Assembly: GCA_016789605.1 (NCBI GenBank)
Contig: JAEUQO010000169.1
Span: 1 to 32,768 of the forward strand
DNA: 32,768 nucleotides
Origin: Acidobacteriota bacterium
Lineage (GTDB): Bacteria > Acidobacteriota > Blastocatellia > RBC074
Direction of reading: 5' to 3'
The notes under the pieces were generated by a model that saw only the letters and a list, made by a program, of their open reading frames with translations, had not been told where the DNA came from and did no database searches. A program made the translations under genes and the position numbers. Shown piece by piece: positions 1 to 9,200 of the stretch (position 1 is its first letter; each line of letters begins with the position of its first letter).

Positions 1-189
1 GCCACTTCGCTTTTTATTCATTCACTCGACCGCGCGCGGCGGGTGGAAACCGCGCTAATGGCGCGCGGTTACGACGGCGAAGTGAAATTGCTTGCTCCGC
101 GACAGGCAATTTCCTTCGCTGCCGTCTTCGCCATACTTGGATTGGAAACGGTCATCGCGCTGTTGGCGTGGAAAGGATGGCAAAGTTGA
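1..189 (+). CDS. cbiQ: ECF/CbiQ-type transporter transmembrane protein, 3' end only
   Basis: Frame 1 is open from the window edge to a TGA at 187-189 and gives the last 62 residues of a protein whose start lies outside. It contains the coupling-helix-like stretch RARRVETALMARGYDG, which matches the conserved R-A...AM.ARGY.G signature of CbiQ/EcfT transmembrane subunits. A final hydrophobic helix of about 20 residues follows (FAAVFAILGLETVIALLAW) and then a short tail. In this family the ARG motif contacts the paired ATPase subunits. These importers take up cobalt, nickel or vitamins, but the substrate cannot be read from this fragment. The gene converges on the receptor at 556-4209 and looks unrelated to the rest of the window. 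Confidence 0.75.
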   Translation, partial: ATSLFIHSLDRARRVETALMARGYDGEVKLLAPRQAISFAAVFAILGLETVIALLAWKGWQS

Positions 190-480
190 GCAACGGCATT
201 AGTTGCCGAATGAGTGGACGAAGCGTTGTCCGCGCCCGGCATTGAAGATTTGCGCCAGCGCCCGACGCACACAACAAGCACAGGAAACAAAAATAAACGC
301 CTTGTTTTTTCATCAGCCAGCCCAGTTTCACTCAATGTTTTTTTGTCATTCTGATGTTTACAACTGAGCCTTAACGCTCGGAAAGCGGTTGACCGCTTTG
401 CGCGCAAACGCAAATCAATCAACCGCATTCCAGATCGCAATTATGCAGGCGGACTGTTAGACCTTACGCAAAGACAAGAG
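190..480. other. Intergenic stretch with short inverted repeats, no gene seen
   Basis: No plausible coding region lies between the CbiQ stop and the terminator. An 8-bp inverted repeat with a 2-nt centre, AAAGCGGT-TG-ACCGCTTT, occupies 382-399. The sequence GCGGTTGA (385-392) can instead pair with TCAACCGC (419-426), and TTTGCGCGCAAA (397-408) is itself palindromic. The helices exclude one another, but nothing shows that they are used. Confidence 0.4.
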
Positions 481-508
481 AAAAAGAAGCTTCGCGACTT
501 CTTTTTTT
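481..508. terminator. Bidirectional intrinsic terminator
   Basis: A 9-bp perfect stem AAAAAGAAG (481-489) / CTTCTTTTT (498-506) with an 8-nt loop is followed by more T residues to 508. It has an A-tract on one side and a T-tract on the other, so it can work in both directions. It sits between two convergent genes (CbiQ end at 189, receptor end at 556), as expected. A GC-rich hairpin (GCGGGC...GCCCGC) follows at about 511-527. Confidence 0.6.
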
Positions 509-555
509 GGCGGGCAGGAGGCCCGCGTTCCCGGGTTTTGCGCAAGTCCTGAAAA

Positions 556-3500
556 TTAAAAAGTCAGCCGCAAGGATAATTGCATATAGCGTGGTTCACG
601 CGCGGCGGTGACCAAGCCAAAATTCGGATTGGTTTGTGTCACAACGCCATTCGCATCCGGCGCACTGAATTGTGCCGTTGAGTTCACGCCTGACCACTGT
701 GTGTGATTAAACACGTTATACAACTCCCAGCGGAATTGCAGGTAACGCCGTTCATTGCCAAGCGGAATGTTTTTGAACAGGGACAGGTCGAAATTCGCCG
801 TCCCTGGTAAACGAAACACATCTTTCGGCGCGTTGCCGAAATTGCCCGGCGTCGGGCGGGCAAAGACAGACGTGTTGAACCAGACCGGCGTGCTGATTAG
901 GCCATTGGACAACTGCGCATTCTTGCGGCTGCCTCTGTCCAGCAGCGGATTGCCTGTGAGGACAATGCGCGCGCCGTCACCGCCGCCCGTAATGTCCACG
1001 CCGTCCACCGTTGAAAAGCCCACGCCCGATGGTGTGCCGCTGGCAAATGCCGTCAGCCCGGATAACTGCCAGTTGTCGAACAGCGATTTGACGACAATGT
1101 TGTTCATCAAATTGCTGGCACGCGGCAAATCCCAGGTGTAGTTCAGGACGAAAACATGCGTTTGATCGAAACCCGCTCTGCCGTAATTCCAGATGCGCAA
1201 GGGGCGATAGGTCGCCACTGTCGAGCGGTCATCGTCTGCATAATCCATCGTCTTCGAATAAGTGTAGGCAATGCCGAATTGCACGCCGCGCGTGAAGCGC
1301 CGATTAAGCGCCACTTGCAGTCCGTTGTAATTGGCCGTGCCCGCGTTTTCGAAGTAGGTGATGTTCGTATAACCGGCGTACGGACGCAGGAAGTCCGCCG
1401 GCAAAACGGTTGCGCCGTTGAATTTCAAACCCGCCGCGACGTAATCAGCGCGCAAACCGGTTTGCGCGTCGGGCACGATTCCGCCGGGATAGCGCGTTGC
1501 ATCCTGCGAAGCTTTCAGGAAGTTCGTGCCATAAGGCAGCGCATTGATATTGCGTGCCTGTTGCAAATGGCGGCTTTGCGAACCGACATAGGCAATATCC
1601 ACGACGGTTCCCCAACCGATGTCTTTCTGCACGCCAAGCGAATAGTTGTAGGTCACAGGCGTGTTGGCTTCGAGTTCAAAGCTGGCCACGCTGGCCGGAA
1701 ACAGCGTACCGCTGGAACTGAGCAGATTGTCCATGTTGCCGTACAAAATGCGCGGCGTATCGGTGATGGGCGGATTGCGTGACACGTCGTTCCACACGGC
1801 ATTGGCGCTCACGCGGGTTTGATTGAAGACTCCCACGTTGCCGCGAATGGCGAGTTTGCCATCGCCTTTCACGTCCCAGGCAAACCCGAAGCGCGGTTGC
1901 ACCTGAACGGGCTGCTGATTGCGGAATCCGCGCGGATAGTTTTTGTCCGTTGCCAGCACCATGCCGTTGTACGGATCGCCCGAATTCGGCACGAAGCCGC
2001 CAATGAACACGGCGGGCAGAATCTGTCCGTTGACGGGATTCAAGGCGCGGCGATTAGCCGCCGCACACGTTTCATTGGCCGCCACGGGAACGGCGCAGGT
2101 TGGAGCATAAAGCTTCGGCGCTTTTTTCGGGTCATAACGTTCGATTGAAAAGATCGAAGCCTTGTTGTTGCTCTGATACCACTGATTGAACCACGCGAAA
2201 CGCACGCCGGCTTCAATCGTCAGACGGCGTGTGGCCTTCCAGGAATCCTGCACAAACCATTCGACAATGCTTTGACGGCCTTCGCCGCTGGGGCGTGAAT
2301 TGGATTCAGTGTATTGCTGGAAATTGCCAAGCAATGCATTGGCGTAAGAGTAGCCGGAATTGAGCGGGTTGTTGAGGTCGTTTTGAAAGACAAAGGCTCC
2401 GGCAAAAGTCGAAGTCGCGCCTTCGTAATTTCTGGCGCGTTCGGCGTAAAAGCCCGCTTTCATGATATGAGCGCCTTTGGTGTAGGAAATCGTATCGTTG
2501 AAGGTGATGAGCGTGTCTGCGCCGCGCAGCGGCGTGCGCCCGTCATAGGTAATGTTCGCCGCGTTGGTGATGTTGTTGAAAGTCACCTGCGGAATGATGT
2601 TGAGCGGATTGAGTGCGGGGAAAAATTGCCCGAGCGAGAACCCGTAGGTTTTGCGTTGCAGCTTGGCCAGTTCGGCATCGTTCAGGGGCGGCCCTTTTTC
2701 CACGCCGTGGCGCACGCCGAGCGTCGCTTCGTTGACGATTTGCGACGAAATCAGGCGCGTCCAGTTACCGGTGATGCCGTTGTCCGTATAGGTGTAATGC
2801 AATCCGGCCAGTCCCCAGTTTGCCGTTCCTGCCGGAACCGCAATGCCCTGATTGTCGGCAAACCACGTTGAACCGCGCACGTAAAACGTATTTTTCTCGC
2901 TGGGTTTGTAATCCACGCGGAAAAGGTTCTGGCGTTTGGGAATCTTGATGCTTTCCTGAAAGGTGTAATTGTAATTGCCGCGCGTGATGTTCAGATCAAG
3001 CGCGTTCGGTTGCGGCAGAACGTTGAGCAGCGCCTGACCGTTTTTGTTGATCCGATTGGCCGGAACGATGTTGTTGTCAAAACAGGCCGTTTTGTCCGTG
3101 GCCGTGCAATTGCCTGTTTTCAGCGGATCGCGGATGAACACGGGGTTCGGAACGCCGCTGGAATTTAACCCCAAAAAGGATTTTGAAAAATCTCCACTTC
3201 GTTCTGCCGCTGTCGGAACCGTGACGGTTCGCAGCGCCTGCGGATTGAGCGTTTGCGAATCTTCAAAGGAATAAAAGAAAAACAGTTTGTCTTTGATCTT
3301 GTCGCCTATCTTCGGTAACCAGACCGGCCCGCCCAGCGTTGCACCCAGTGTGCTGAAACGATAACGCGGTTTGTTGACTCTGTTCAGGTTGTTGAAAAAG
3401 TTCTGCGCGTTGAATTGTTCGTGCCGTTTGTACCAGTACCCACCACCGTGATACTGGCTGGTGCCGGATTTGGTGATGACGTTGATGCTGGCCGCGCTGT

Positions 3501-4209
3501 TGGTGGCGTACTCAGCCTGATAGCTGTTGAGCAGCACTTTGACTTCGCCGATGGCGTCGAAATTGACTGTGCTGCTGAAGGTGCTGGGACTGCCCAGGTC
3601 ATTGCCGCGCAGTCCGTCCACGTTGATGGTGCTTTGCGTGTTGCGTCCGCCCTGAATGTTTGGGATGCCGCTGCCGAAGCCGTTTCCAGCAGATTCGCTC
3701 TGCCCCTGATAGGAAACGCCGGGCAGAACTCTCAACAGCGCCGTCACATCGCGCCCGCGGATCGAAATCTGGTCAATCTGTTTGGAGGTAATGAGCGCCG
3801 AATGCTCAGTGCTTTCCGTTTGCACCGGCGTGCCTTCCGCCACGGTGGTCACGGTTTCGGTCAATTGCCCGACTTTCAACTGCACTTCACCCACCGAACG
3901 ATGCTCGGTGGCCGTCAGCACAATGCCTTGTTGCTGAAAGACGCTGAAGCCTCGCTGTTCGACCTTGACGGTGTAATAGCCCGGCTGAATTGCATTAAAA
4001 ATAAAATCGCCTGAGTCGTTGGTCGTCACATTACGCGCATCATTTGTGCGCTCGTTAATCAGCGTCACGGTTGCCCCGGCCAGAACTCTGCCGGAATCAT
4101 CCACAACCGTGCCTGAGATTTTGCCGGAAACACTTTGTGCGGCTGCCGGCAACCAAAACGCGGCACATAAGACAAGCGCGGACAAAAAACGCAGCTTCGA
4201 TCTGGGCAT
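556..4209 (-). CDS. TonB-dependent receptor with carboxypeptidase-regulatory-like domain (Oar-like)
   Basis: This 1217-residue outer-membrane protein has a signal peptide ending near AAAQS (residues 1-25). A carboxypeptidase-regulatory-like beta-sandwich follows at about 28-110 (GTVVDDSGRVLAGATVTL, then YTVKVEQRGF). A plug region with GRDVTALLRVLPGV and the NVDGLRGND segment runs from about 120 to 245. The rest is a long beta-barrel ending in LSLRLTF with the terminal aromatic residue typical of outer-membrane barrels. The family imports large or scarce substrates using TonB energy and is heavily expanded in Acidobacteriota; the substrate is unknown here. The start is supported by AAGGAG (plus 4219-4224) nine nucleotides upstream of the ATG. 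The gene is divergent from a FadR-type regulator, and its predicted promoter carries a palindromic GntR-type operator, which suggests repression relieved by a small carboxylate or sugar acid. Confidence 0.92.
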   Translation of the reverse strand: MPRSKLRFLSALVLCAAFWLPAAAQSVSGKISGTVVDDSGRVLAGATVTLINERTNDARNVTTNDSGDFIFNAIQPGYYTVKVEQRGFSVFQQQGIVLTATEHRSVGEVQLKVGQLTETVTTVAEGTPVQTESTEHSALITSKQIDQISIRGRDVTALLRVLPGVSYQGQSESAGNGFGSGIPNIQGGRNTQSTINVDGLRGNDLGSPSTFSSTVNFDAIGEVKVLLNSYQAEYATNSAASINVITKSGTSQYHGGGYWYKRHEQFNAQNFFNNLNRVNKPRYRFSTLGATLGGPVWLPKIGDKIKDKLFFFYSFEDSQTLNPQALRTVTVPTAAERSGDFSKSFLGLNSSGVPNPVFIRDPLKTGNCTATDKTACFDNNIVPANRINKNGQALLNVLPQPNALDLNITRGNYNYTFQESIKIPKRQNLFRVDYKPSEKNTFYVRGSTWFADNQGIAVPAGTANWGLAGLHYTYTDNGITGNWTRLISSQIVNEATLGVRHGVEKGPPLNDAELAKLQRKTYGFSLGQFFPALNPLNIIPQVTFNNITNAANITYDGRTPLRGADTLITFNDTISYTKGAHIMKAGFYAERARNYEGATSTFAGAFVFQNDLNNPLNSGYSYANALLGNFQQYTESNSRPSGEGRQSIVEWFVQDSWKATRRLTIEAGVRFAWFNQWYQSNNKASIFSIERYDPKKAPKLYAPTCAVPVAANETCAAANRRALNPVNGQILPAVFIGGFVPNSGDPYNGMVLATDKNYPRGFRNQQPVQVQPRFGFAWDVKGDGKLAIRGNVGVFNQTRVSANAVWNDVSRNPPITDTPRILYGNMDNLLSSSGTLFPASVASFELEANTPVTYNYSLGVQKDIGWGTVVDIAYVGSQSRHLQQARNINALPYGTNFLKASQDATRYPGGIVPDAQTGLRADYVAAGLKFNGATVLPADFLRPYAGYTNITYFENAGTANYNGLQVALNRRFTRGVQFGIAYTYSKTMDYADDDRSTVATYRPLRIWNYGRAGFDQTHVFVLNYTWDLPRASNLMNNIVVKSLFDNWQLSGLTAFASGTPSGVGFSTVDGVDITGGGDGARIVLTGNPLLDRGSRKNAQLSNGLISTPVWFNTSVFARPTPGNFGNAPKDVFRLPGTANFDLSLFKNIPLGNERRYLQFRWELYNVFNHTQWSGVNSTAQFSAPDANGVVTQTNPNFGLVTAAREPRYMQLSLRLTF

Positions 4210-4301
4210 GGCGGAAATCTCCTTGGGAAAAGGTCTTTGAAAAGGTTGTTCGTGAAATTATCCCAGCGGCTTTTTACTGCTATCAGTCTGTCGTATGTTT
4301 T

Positions 4302-4320
4302 AAAGTGGTATGACCACTTT
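4302..4320. promoter_or_regulatory. Palindromic operator of FadR/GntR (FCD) type
   Basis: AAAGTGGTATGACCACTTT is a perfect 8-bp inverted repeat around a 3-nt centre. Its core TGGTATGACCA (4306-4316) fits the TNGTNNNACNA pattern known for FadR-subfamily GntR regulators. It lies just downstream of the predicted transcription start of the receptor gene and between that gene and the divergent FadR-like gene. A bound dimer would block early elongation or initiation of the receptor transcript. Confidence 0.75.
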
Positions 4321-4333
4321 CAGGTCGGCGAGG

Positions 4334-4363
4334 CTTATAGCACGGTCTAAAAAAAACTGTCAA
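4334..4363 (-). promoter_or_regulatory. Sigma-70-like promoter for the TonB-dependent receptor gene
   Basis: On the minus strand a perfect -35 TTGACA (plus 4358-4363) is followed by an 18-nt spacer and a -10 TATAAG (plus 4334-4339). The expected start near 4327 gives a leader of about 118 nt before the ATG at 4209. The palindromic operator at 4302-4320 falls at roughly +7 to +25. Confidence 0.7.
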
Positions 4364-4431
4364 TGACAGCGAAGCGAGCTTATCAACAGGAAAAGCAGGA
4401 AAATTGATTGCCGATTTGCCCGATTGACAAA

Positions 4432-4470
4432 ACTCGAAATCCGGTAGTACACACGTCTCCGATTTCGAGT
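4432..4470. repeat. Perfect 10-bp inverted repeat upstream of the FadR-like gene
   Basis: ACTCGAAATC (4432-4441) and GATTTCGAGT (4461-4470) are exact reverse complements separated by 19 nt. The repeat begins right after a TTGACA (4424-4429) that could be the regulator's -35 box, encloses the possible -10 region (TAGTAC, 4445-4450), and ends immediately before a possible GTG start at 4472. It could be a two-half-site operator or a leader hairpin. Confidence 0.5.
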
Positions 4471-4516
4471 AGTGGTAAAACCTCTCGCGAAAGCTTGGGC
4501 GAAGATTTTACAAGTC

Positions 4517-5332
4517 ATGGAAAAGACAAGAAGTACAAAGACAGGTCTCCCCGCAGACAATCTCAGCGGCCCGACGGCAGAACATGTGGTTGCGCGCATT
4601 CGCACGATGATTACTCGTGGCGATTTGCGCCCGGGCGACCGGCTGCCGGCGGAACGCGAATTATCGAAACAACTGGGCATCAGCCGTCCTTCTTTGCGCG
4701 CCGGAATACGCACGCTGGTGACAATGGGCGTCTTGCAGGCGCGTCATGGATCGGGCACGTACGTAGCGGATAGCCCGTCCCTGGACAGCGAACAAATCAG
4801 TTTGATGGCGGCCCTGCACGGTTTCAGTTTCGATCAATTGTTCGAGGCGCGTTATGTGCTGGAAGTCCAAATTGCGGGGCTGGCGGCGGAACGCACCACC
4901 AGTGAAGACCTGGCGACCCTGGCCGAAGAAATTTCTGAGATGTATGCCGCGCTGGTTGATCCGCAGCAATACTTGATTCACGACATCAAATTTCATCGCG
5001 CTCTGGCGGCGGCGTCGGGCAATCCGATTCTGGCCGCGCTGGTCGAAATGGTTTCCGCCGTGATGTACGACCGGCGACGCGCGACCATTGCCCGCGCACA
5101 CGATTTCACAGAGTCGCTGGCCATGCACCAACGCATTTATCGCGCAGTTCGTCAGCACAAAGCAGACGAAGCCCGCGCCGCCATGCAGGAACATTTGTTG
5201 CTGGCGCATCAGGCTTACCGCACTGAAGAAGAAGGCGCGCCCCAAAAACGCAAACAGGCCGCGTCATCTGCCAAACGCCAATCAAAATCCAGACCCGCTT
5301 TGTCAAAAAAATCCGGGCAAGTTCAGGGCTGA
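4517..5332 (+). CDS. FadR/GntR-family transcriptional regulator (FCD domain)
   Basis: The protein has about 271 residues from the ATG at 4517. A longer form from GTG 4472 adds 15 residues, and neither start has a clear Shine-Dalgarno sequence. A winged helix lies at about residues 18-80, with the typical ITRGDLRPGDRLPAEREL and ISRPSLRAGIRTL segments and the wing RHGSGTYV. An all-helical FCD ligand-binding domain follows. It carries the usual metal-site pattern: D and H in HDIKFHRALAAASGNP, H in AMHQRIY and H in AMQEHLLLAHQ. The C-terminus is an unusual lysine/arginine-rich tail of about 40 residues. FCD regulators sense small organic acids such as sugar acids and usually repress nearby genes. 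The divergent receptor with its TNGTNNNACNA palindrome is the obvious target. Confidence 0.88.
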   Translation: MEKTRSTKTGLPADNLSGPTAEHVVARIRTMITRGDLRPGDRLPAERELSKQLGISRPSLRAGIRTLVTMGVLQARHGSGTYVADSPSLDSEQISLMAALHGFSFDQLFEARYVLEVQIAGLAAERTTSEDLATLAEEISEMYAALVDPQQYLIHDIKFHRALAAASGNPILAALVEMVSAVMYDRRRATIARAHDFTESLAMHQRIYRAVRQHKADEARAAMQEHLLLAHQAYRTEEEGAPQKRKQAASSAKRQSKSRPALSKKSGQVQG

Positions 5333-5342
5333 GTCAAAACAA

Positions 5343-5580
5343 TCAATGTTGAGATGCGTCAGGTTCTGGCGGAGCTTCCTTTTCTCCTTTGAGCTTGGCT
5401 CCTGGCGCGCCTTGCCATTCGGCTGCGTTCAGTACGCCATCAATCACTGGCGGTGCAGCGCATCTCGCCAGACTCACGGCTTTGATGGGCGCCTGCGTCC
5501 GCCACAACGGAACACGTTGCCATCCACGACAGAAACAACAATGCAATAAGGGAGCGAATCATCGCCCGTAGAAATGCCAT
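5343..5580 (-). pseudogene. Frameshifted, truncated start of a secreted CBM9-like/DUF-type sugar-binding protein
   Basis: From an ATG at plus 5580 the minus strand encodes a good signal peptide (MAFLRAMIRSLIALLFLSWM) that soon runs into a stop. The next frame continues with ARCAAPPVIDGVLNAAEWQG, the characteristic entry (P-P-x-IDG-x-LxxAxWQ) of CBM9-like domains in secreted carbohydrate-active proteins. It then stops at 5343 after only a few dozen residues. The two parts fit one gene broken by a frameshift at about 5470-5510 and cut short at the 3' end. It lies next to two other decayed fragments on the same strand. Confidence 0.55.
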
Positions 5581-5606
5581 AACGCGCTCATCGCGACGAC
5601 GAACTT

Positions 5607-5868
5607 TCAATGAACGGTTAGTTCTGTTGATTGGTTAGGCGATTTCCGGGACTGAGCAGGCACGTGGCTGATTTTCTGTCGCTGCGCGTTTATTGGATCA
5701 ATAGGGCTGCCCGCCGTGCCGGAAGCCAGCCGGGCGACCACCGAGAGCACGGCCAGCACCAATGAATAAATCCGCTAATCGGCGCTGCTGATGCCCTATG
5801 GTAGTCGTGGGCAAGGCGGCTGCCGGGCATTTGCCAGACTGCCGTCAGCCCCAGCGTGATCAATTTCG
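5607..5868 (-). pseudogene. Decayed C-terminus of an ADOP/MacB-type FtsX permease
   Basis: Minus-strand translation gives KLITLGLTAVWQMPGSRL. After a frameshift it continues as P-stop-GISSAD-stop-RIYSLVLAVLSVVARLAS, then SPIDPINAQRQK. This tracks the last two membrane segments of acidobacterial ADOP (FtsX-like) permeases, including the G(I/V)S..DP motif and the tail (R..IDP..ALRxE). Two TAG codons interrupt it, one where proline would stand in GISSADP. Only the last 80 or so residues of a protein of about 800 remain. Intact family members are ABC permeases linked to macrolide or lipoprotein export. Confidence 0.6.
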
Positions 5869-5890
5869 TGTTTCGTCGCTTTGCGTGAAG

Positions 5891-6130
5891 CTACGGCGCG
5901 GGGGGCAACTGCGCGTTCCATGGCTCGTAAAGTTGTTTCAGCTCATCGCGTTTGGCGGGATTCGTCTCGGCCAGGTTGGGTCGCTCGCCCGGATCGGCGG
6001 CAAGGTTGTACAGTCGCAGCGTGTTATCCAGAAACAACAGTTTCCAATCGCCCGCCCGCACGGCGTATTGTGGTGCGCTGTAACGCCAATACAGCACTTC
6101 GTGCTTGCCCGAAACAACGCTGATGGCGGC
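5891..6130 (-). pseudogene. C-terminal remnant of a sulfatase
   Basis: The minus strand encodes GKHEVLYWRYSAPQYAVRAGDWKL, split here by the reading as HEVLYWRY then AVRAGDWKLLF, followed by LYNLAADPGERPNL and LYEPWNAQLPPAP, ending at TAG 5891-5893. These are the conserved closing segments of arylsulfatase-type enzymes (H..LYWR, ..R.GDWKL, LYNLA.DPGE..NLA). The catalytic N-terminal three quarters, with the formylglycine Cys/Ser motif, are absent, and the sequence upstream of about 6130 is no longer recognisable. It is probably a leftover of a polysaccharide-utilisation gene near the receptor at 6233-9994. Confidence 0.7.
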
Positions 6131-6167
6131 GAATGTGAGCTTCTGGTTGAAACTGCGCAACGCTGCA

Positions 6168-6204
6168 GTAGCTGCGCTGATGCCCAGGGCGACGGCGCAG
6201 CTAC
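6168..6204. repeat. 10-bp inverted repeat downstream of the second receptor gene
   Basis: GTAGCTGCGC (6168-6177) and GCGCAGCTAC (6195-6204) are exact reverse complements. A nested GCCC-A-GGGC (6182-6190) lies in the 17-nt centre. It lies about 30 bp beyond the receptor stop codon, where it could act as a transcript-end hairpin, although no T-tract follows. Confidence 0.45.
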
Positions 6205-6232
6205 TATGCCCCAAATGACGCAAGCTTTTTCT

Positions 6233-9200
6233 TCAGAAAACCAGCTTGATGCCGACACGAATCAGTCGTGCCCCGGTTGTATTGTTGCGGTCGAATTTGC
6301 CGAAATCGCTGCGCACCACAAAGCCCGTCGTCGCGTTGTAGGCGTTGGCGAAATCGTGCGCGTTATTCGGATTGATGAAGAAATTCGGGTGATTGAACGT
6401 CCCTAGTATGTCTCCTCGTAATTCCAGTGCGACGCGGTCGCCGTGCAGCGGAATACGTTTGGAAACGTTCGCGTCGAAATACTCCGTCCAGGGATTGCGC
6501 AAATCCGACAGTGTGCGCGCGGCGTTGCCGAACGCCGGATTGCCGAGCGAACCGGGCACGCTGAACGCCGCCGGGTTAATCAGCCGTTTGTTCTGATTGT
6601 TGCCGTAAGGGTCGCTGTGCCAGTCGTTGTTGGTCAAGGGCACGCCCGCGATCACGTTCGGGCGCAGCGTCGTTGCGCCTTCCAGCGCGTTGCCGCCACC
6701 GGTCGAAAAGAAATAGCCGACGCTGCCCAGGCGCACGAAAACCGGATAACCCGCTTGAATCGTCGAAAGCGCGGACGTTTTCCAACCGCCGATGACGTTG
6801 TTCAGGAAGCCGTTTTTGAAATCCAGCAAACGGCCTTTGCCGACGGGCAAGTCCCAGGTATAGCCGAAGGTGATTTTGTGCGGCACGTTGTAAGTAGACT
6901 CGGCGCGTTCGGCCTTGAGGTTGGTCAGGTTCTGCGCGCGGGCCGTGCCGAAGATGGCGGCTTCCGCCGAATTGCTTGATTGCGAAACGTCGTCAATGGA
7001 CTTCTGCCAGGTGTAACTGCCCTGGAAATACAACCGCTTTGAGAACCGATGCAGCAGCGAGACATACAATCCGTGATAGATCGAATTGCCGTTGCGATCC
7101 CAGATGCTGGCGATCTGCTGATCAAAAAATTGCAGAAACGGCCGCAACGTTTGAAAGCCATTCATCGTGCGCACGCGTCCGGCGGCGTCGGTCAGCCCGA
7201 ACGGATTTGGCGTTTGCGTGGCCAGGTTCGCGCCTTCCTTCACTTTTTGCATCAGCGTGTCGTAACTCGGCAAATTGATGTCGCGTTGCACGCCGAACAA
7301 ATGCGTGCCGCGCGAACCGTTGTATGAGGTTTCGAGCACCGTGCTGCGCGTCAGTTTGAATTGCAGCGCCAGCGACCATTGCTGCACATAGGGGAAGGTA
7401 TCGCTCGGATCAATGTACGGCACAGCAAAATTCGCCGTGAACAGCGGCCCACCCGATTGCGCGGCGGGCGCGGGGATCGGCCCGACCGGGTTGGTGATGT
7501 AGTTGACGATGCCAGCGTTGACACCGCCGTTGACGCCGCCGATGGTCGTGTTCGGCACGCCCAGATCGGGGATGATGAAATTGCCGAGGCCCGTCAAACC
7601 AGGACGCAAAATGCTGTACGAACCACGCACGGTCATAAAATCCTTCGGCGTCCAGGCGAAGCCGAAACGCGGCTGCACGCCTTTGAAATTGGTCCCCCAC
7701 AAACCGCGCGGGCGTCCGTTTTCGCCAGCGAAGACGAATCCGCCGGTTACCGGTCTGCCGTTGAGCGTGCCGGTCACGTTCGGATTGAAAGAGCCTTGCC
7801 GGTTATATTTTTCAACGCGCGGCGTTTCCACGTCGTACCGCACACCGAGGTTCAAGGTCAGGTTCGGACGCACTTTGAAATCATCCTGAAAATACCCGGC
7901 GTAATATTTCCAGCGGTAATAAAACGGAATCTGCACGCGGCGCACCGTGACGTTGCTCATAATGCCCAGAATAAAGCTGGCCACGTTCGACCCGCCGACC
8001 GACGGCCCGGCAACTCCCGGCGTGGCCGGCCCGTTGGTAAATCCGCTGAAGGTGTAGGACCCGCCGAAAGCCCCGGTCGCGTCCAGCCGGTTGGCCTGGA
8101 AAAAGCGTACGTCCGCACCGAATTTCAACGCATGCCGTCCTTTCAACATGGAAAAATCATCGGCAAAGCCCAAATTCGTATCCAGCACCAAGCCCGTGCC
8201 GCCGCCTGAGCCAATGCCATTCGGCGCGGGCAAACCGCCGATGGCCGGATAACCTACGCCAAGCGTCGCGGGCAGCAAGCCCAACTCAGCGCCCCAGTCT
8301 TTGGACAGCGCCAACTCATTCGGGCCGCGAAACTGTGTGCCGCGCGTGTATGAAGCGCGAAATTCATTGACCTTGGTTCCGCCGAAAATATGCGTTTCGC
8401 TGAAGATGAAATTGCGCGATTTGTTGTCGTCCTGTGCAATCGGATTGGCGGGCGATGCGAAGCCCAGAAAGTTGAAGCGTGTTCCGGTGACCGGCACGTA
8501 TGTGTAACGGAAATTGGCGCGGTCGTTGGCTGAAATCTGGTGGTCAATGCGGAAACTGTAACGGTTGTCTACGCTTTTGACTCCGCGCGCCGTGAACGCA
8601 TTGACGCCCGTGCGATCCCACAAACCGTCCGGGCGAATGAAGACCGTGAACGGGCCGGGATTGGACGGCGTCGGATAGAGTTTGAAAATTTCCTGCGCCA
8701 GACGGTTTTGCGCCAGTTGCCGCGACAGATTATTGCCGGGAATCGGCTGGTAAAGCGTGTTGTTCGCGTATTGTGCGCCCAGCGGAAAGCCGTTGGCGTT
8801 GGTCGGAAACTGGTAATAAAGCTGGGGGCCGCGGCCTTGCGCGTAAAGTCCGCGCAACTGCGCGAGCGCGGCTTCGACGCCTTGCGCTTGCAACGTTGCG
8901 GCACAGCACTGGTTGATCAGTTCCAGGCTCTCGCTCAAATCGCCGGTTAACTCTTTTGGCGTCAGCACGCGATTGGCGGTGTAAAACTGATCGAGGTAGC
9001 GTGAGGGTTCGACCGAAACAAAGAAAAAGGACTTCTTGCCGTCTTCGTTGTAAGCCAGCGGGCCGAAGAATTTTTTCGGCAGCGAAATCGGGCCGCCGAC
9101 AAAACCGCTGTAATAGTTTTGCCGCTTCTGCGGGCCGCGATTGATTTCGTGCGTGCCGTGCGTCCAGGCCTGCATTCCCGGATCGGTGTGTTGCCAGAAC

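Noticed and set aside
755..4014. Several plus-strand open frames of 60-208 codons opposite the first receptor gene
   Set aside because: They have no domain wording, no ribosome sites and fit the antisense shadow of a GC-rich coding strand; the receptor frame is continuous and complete.
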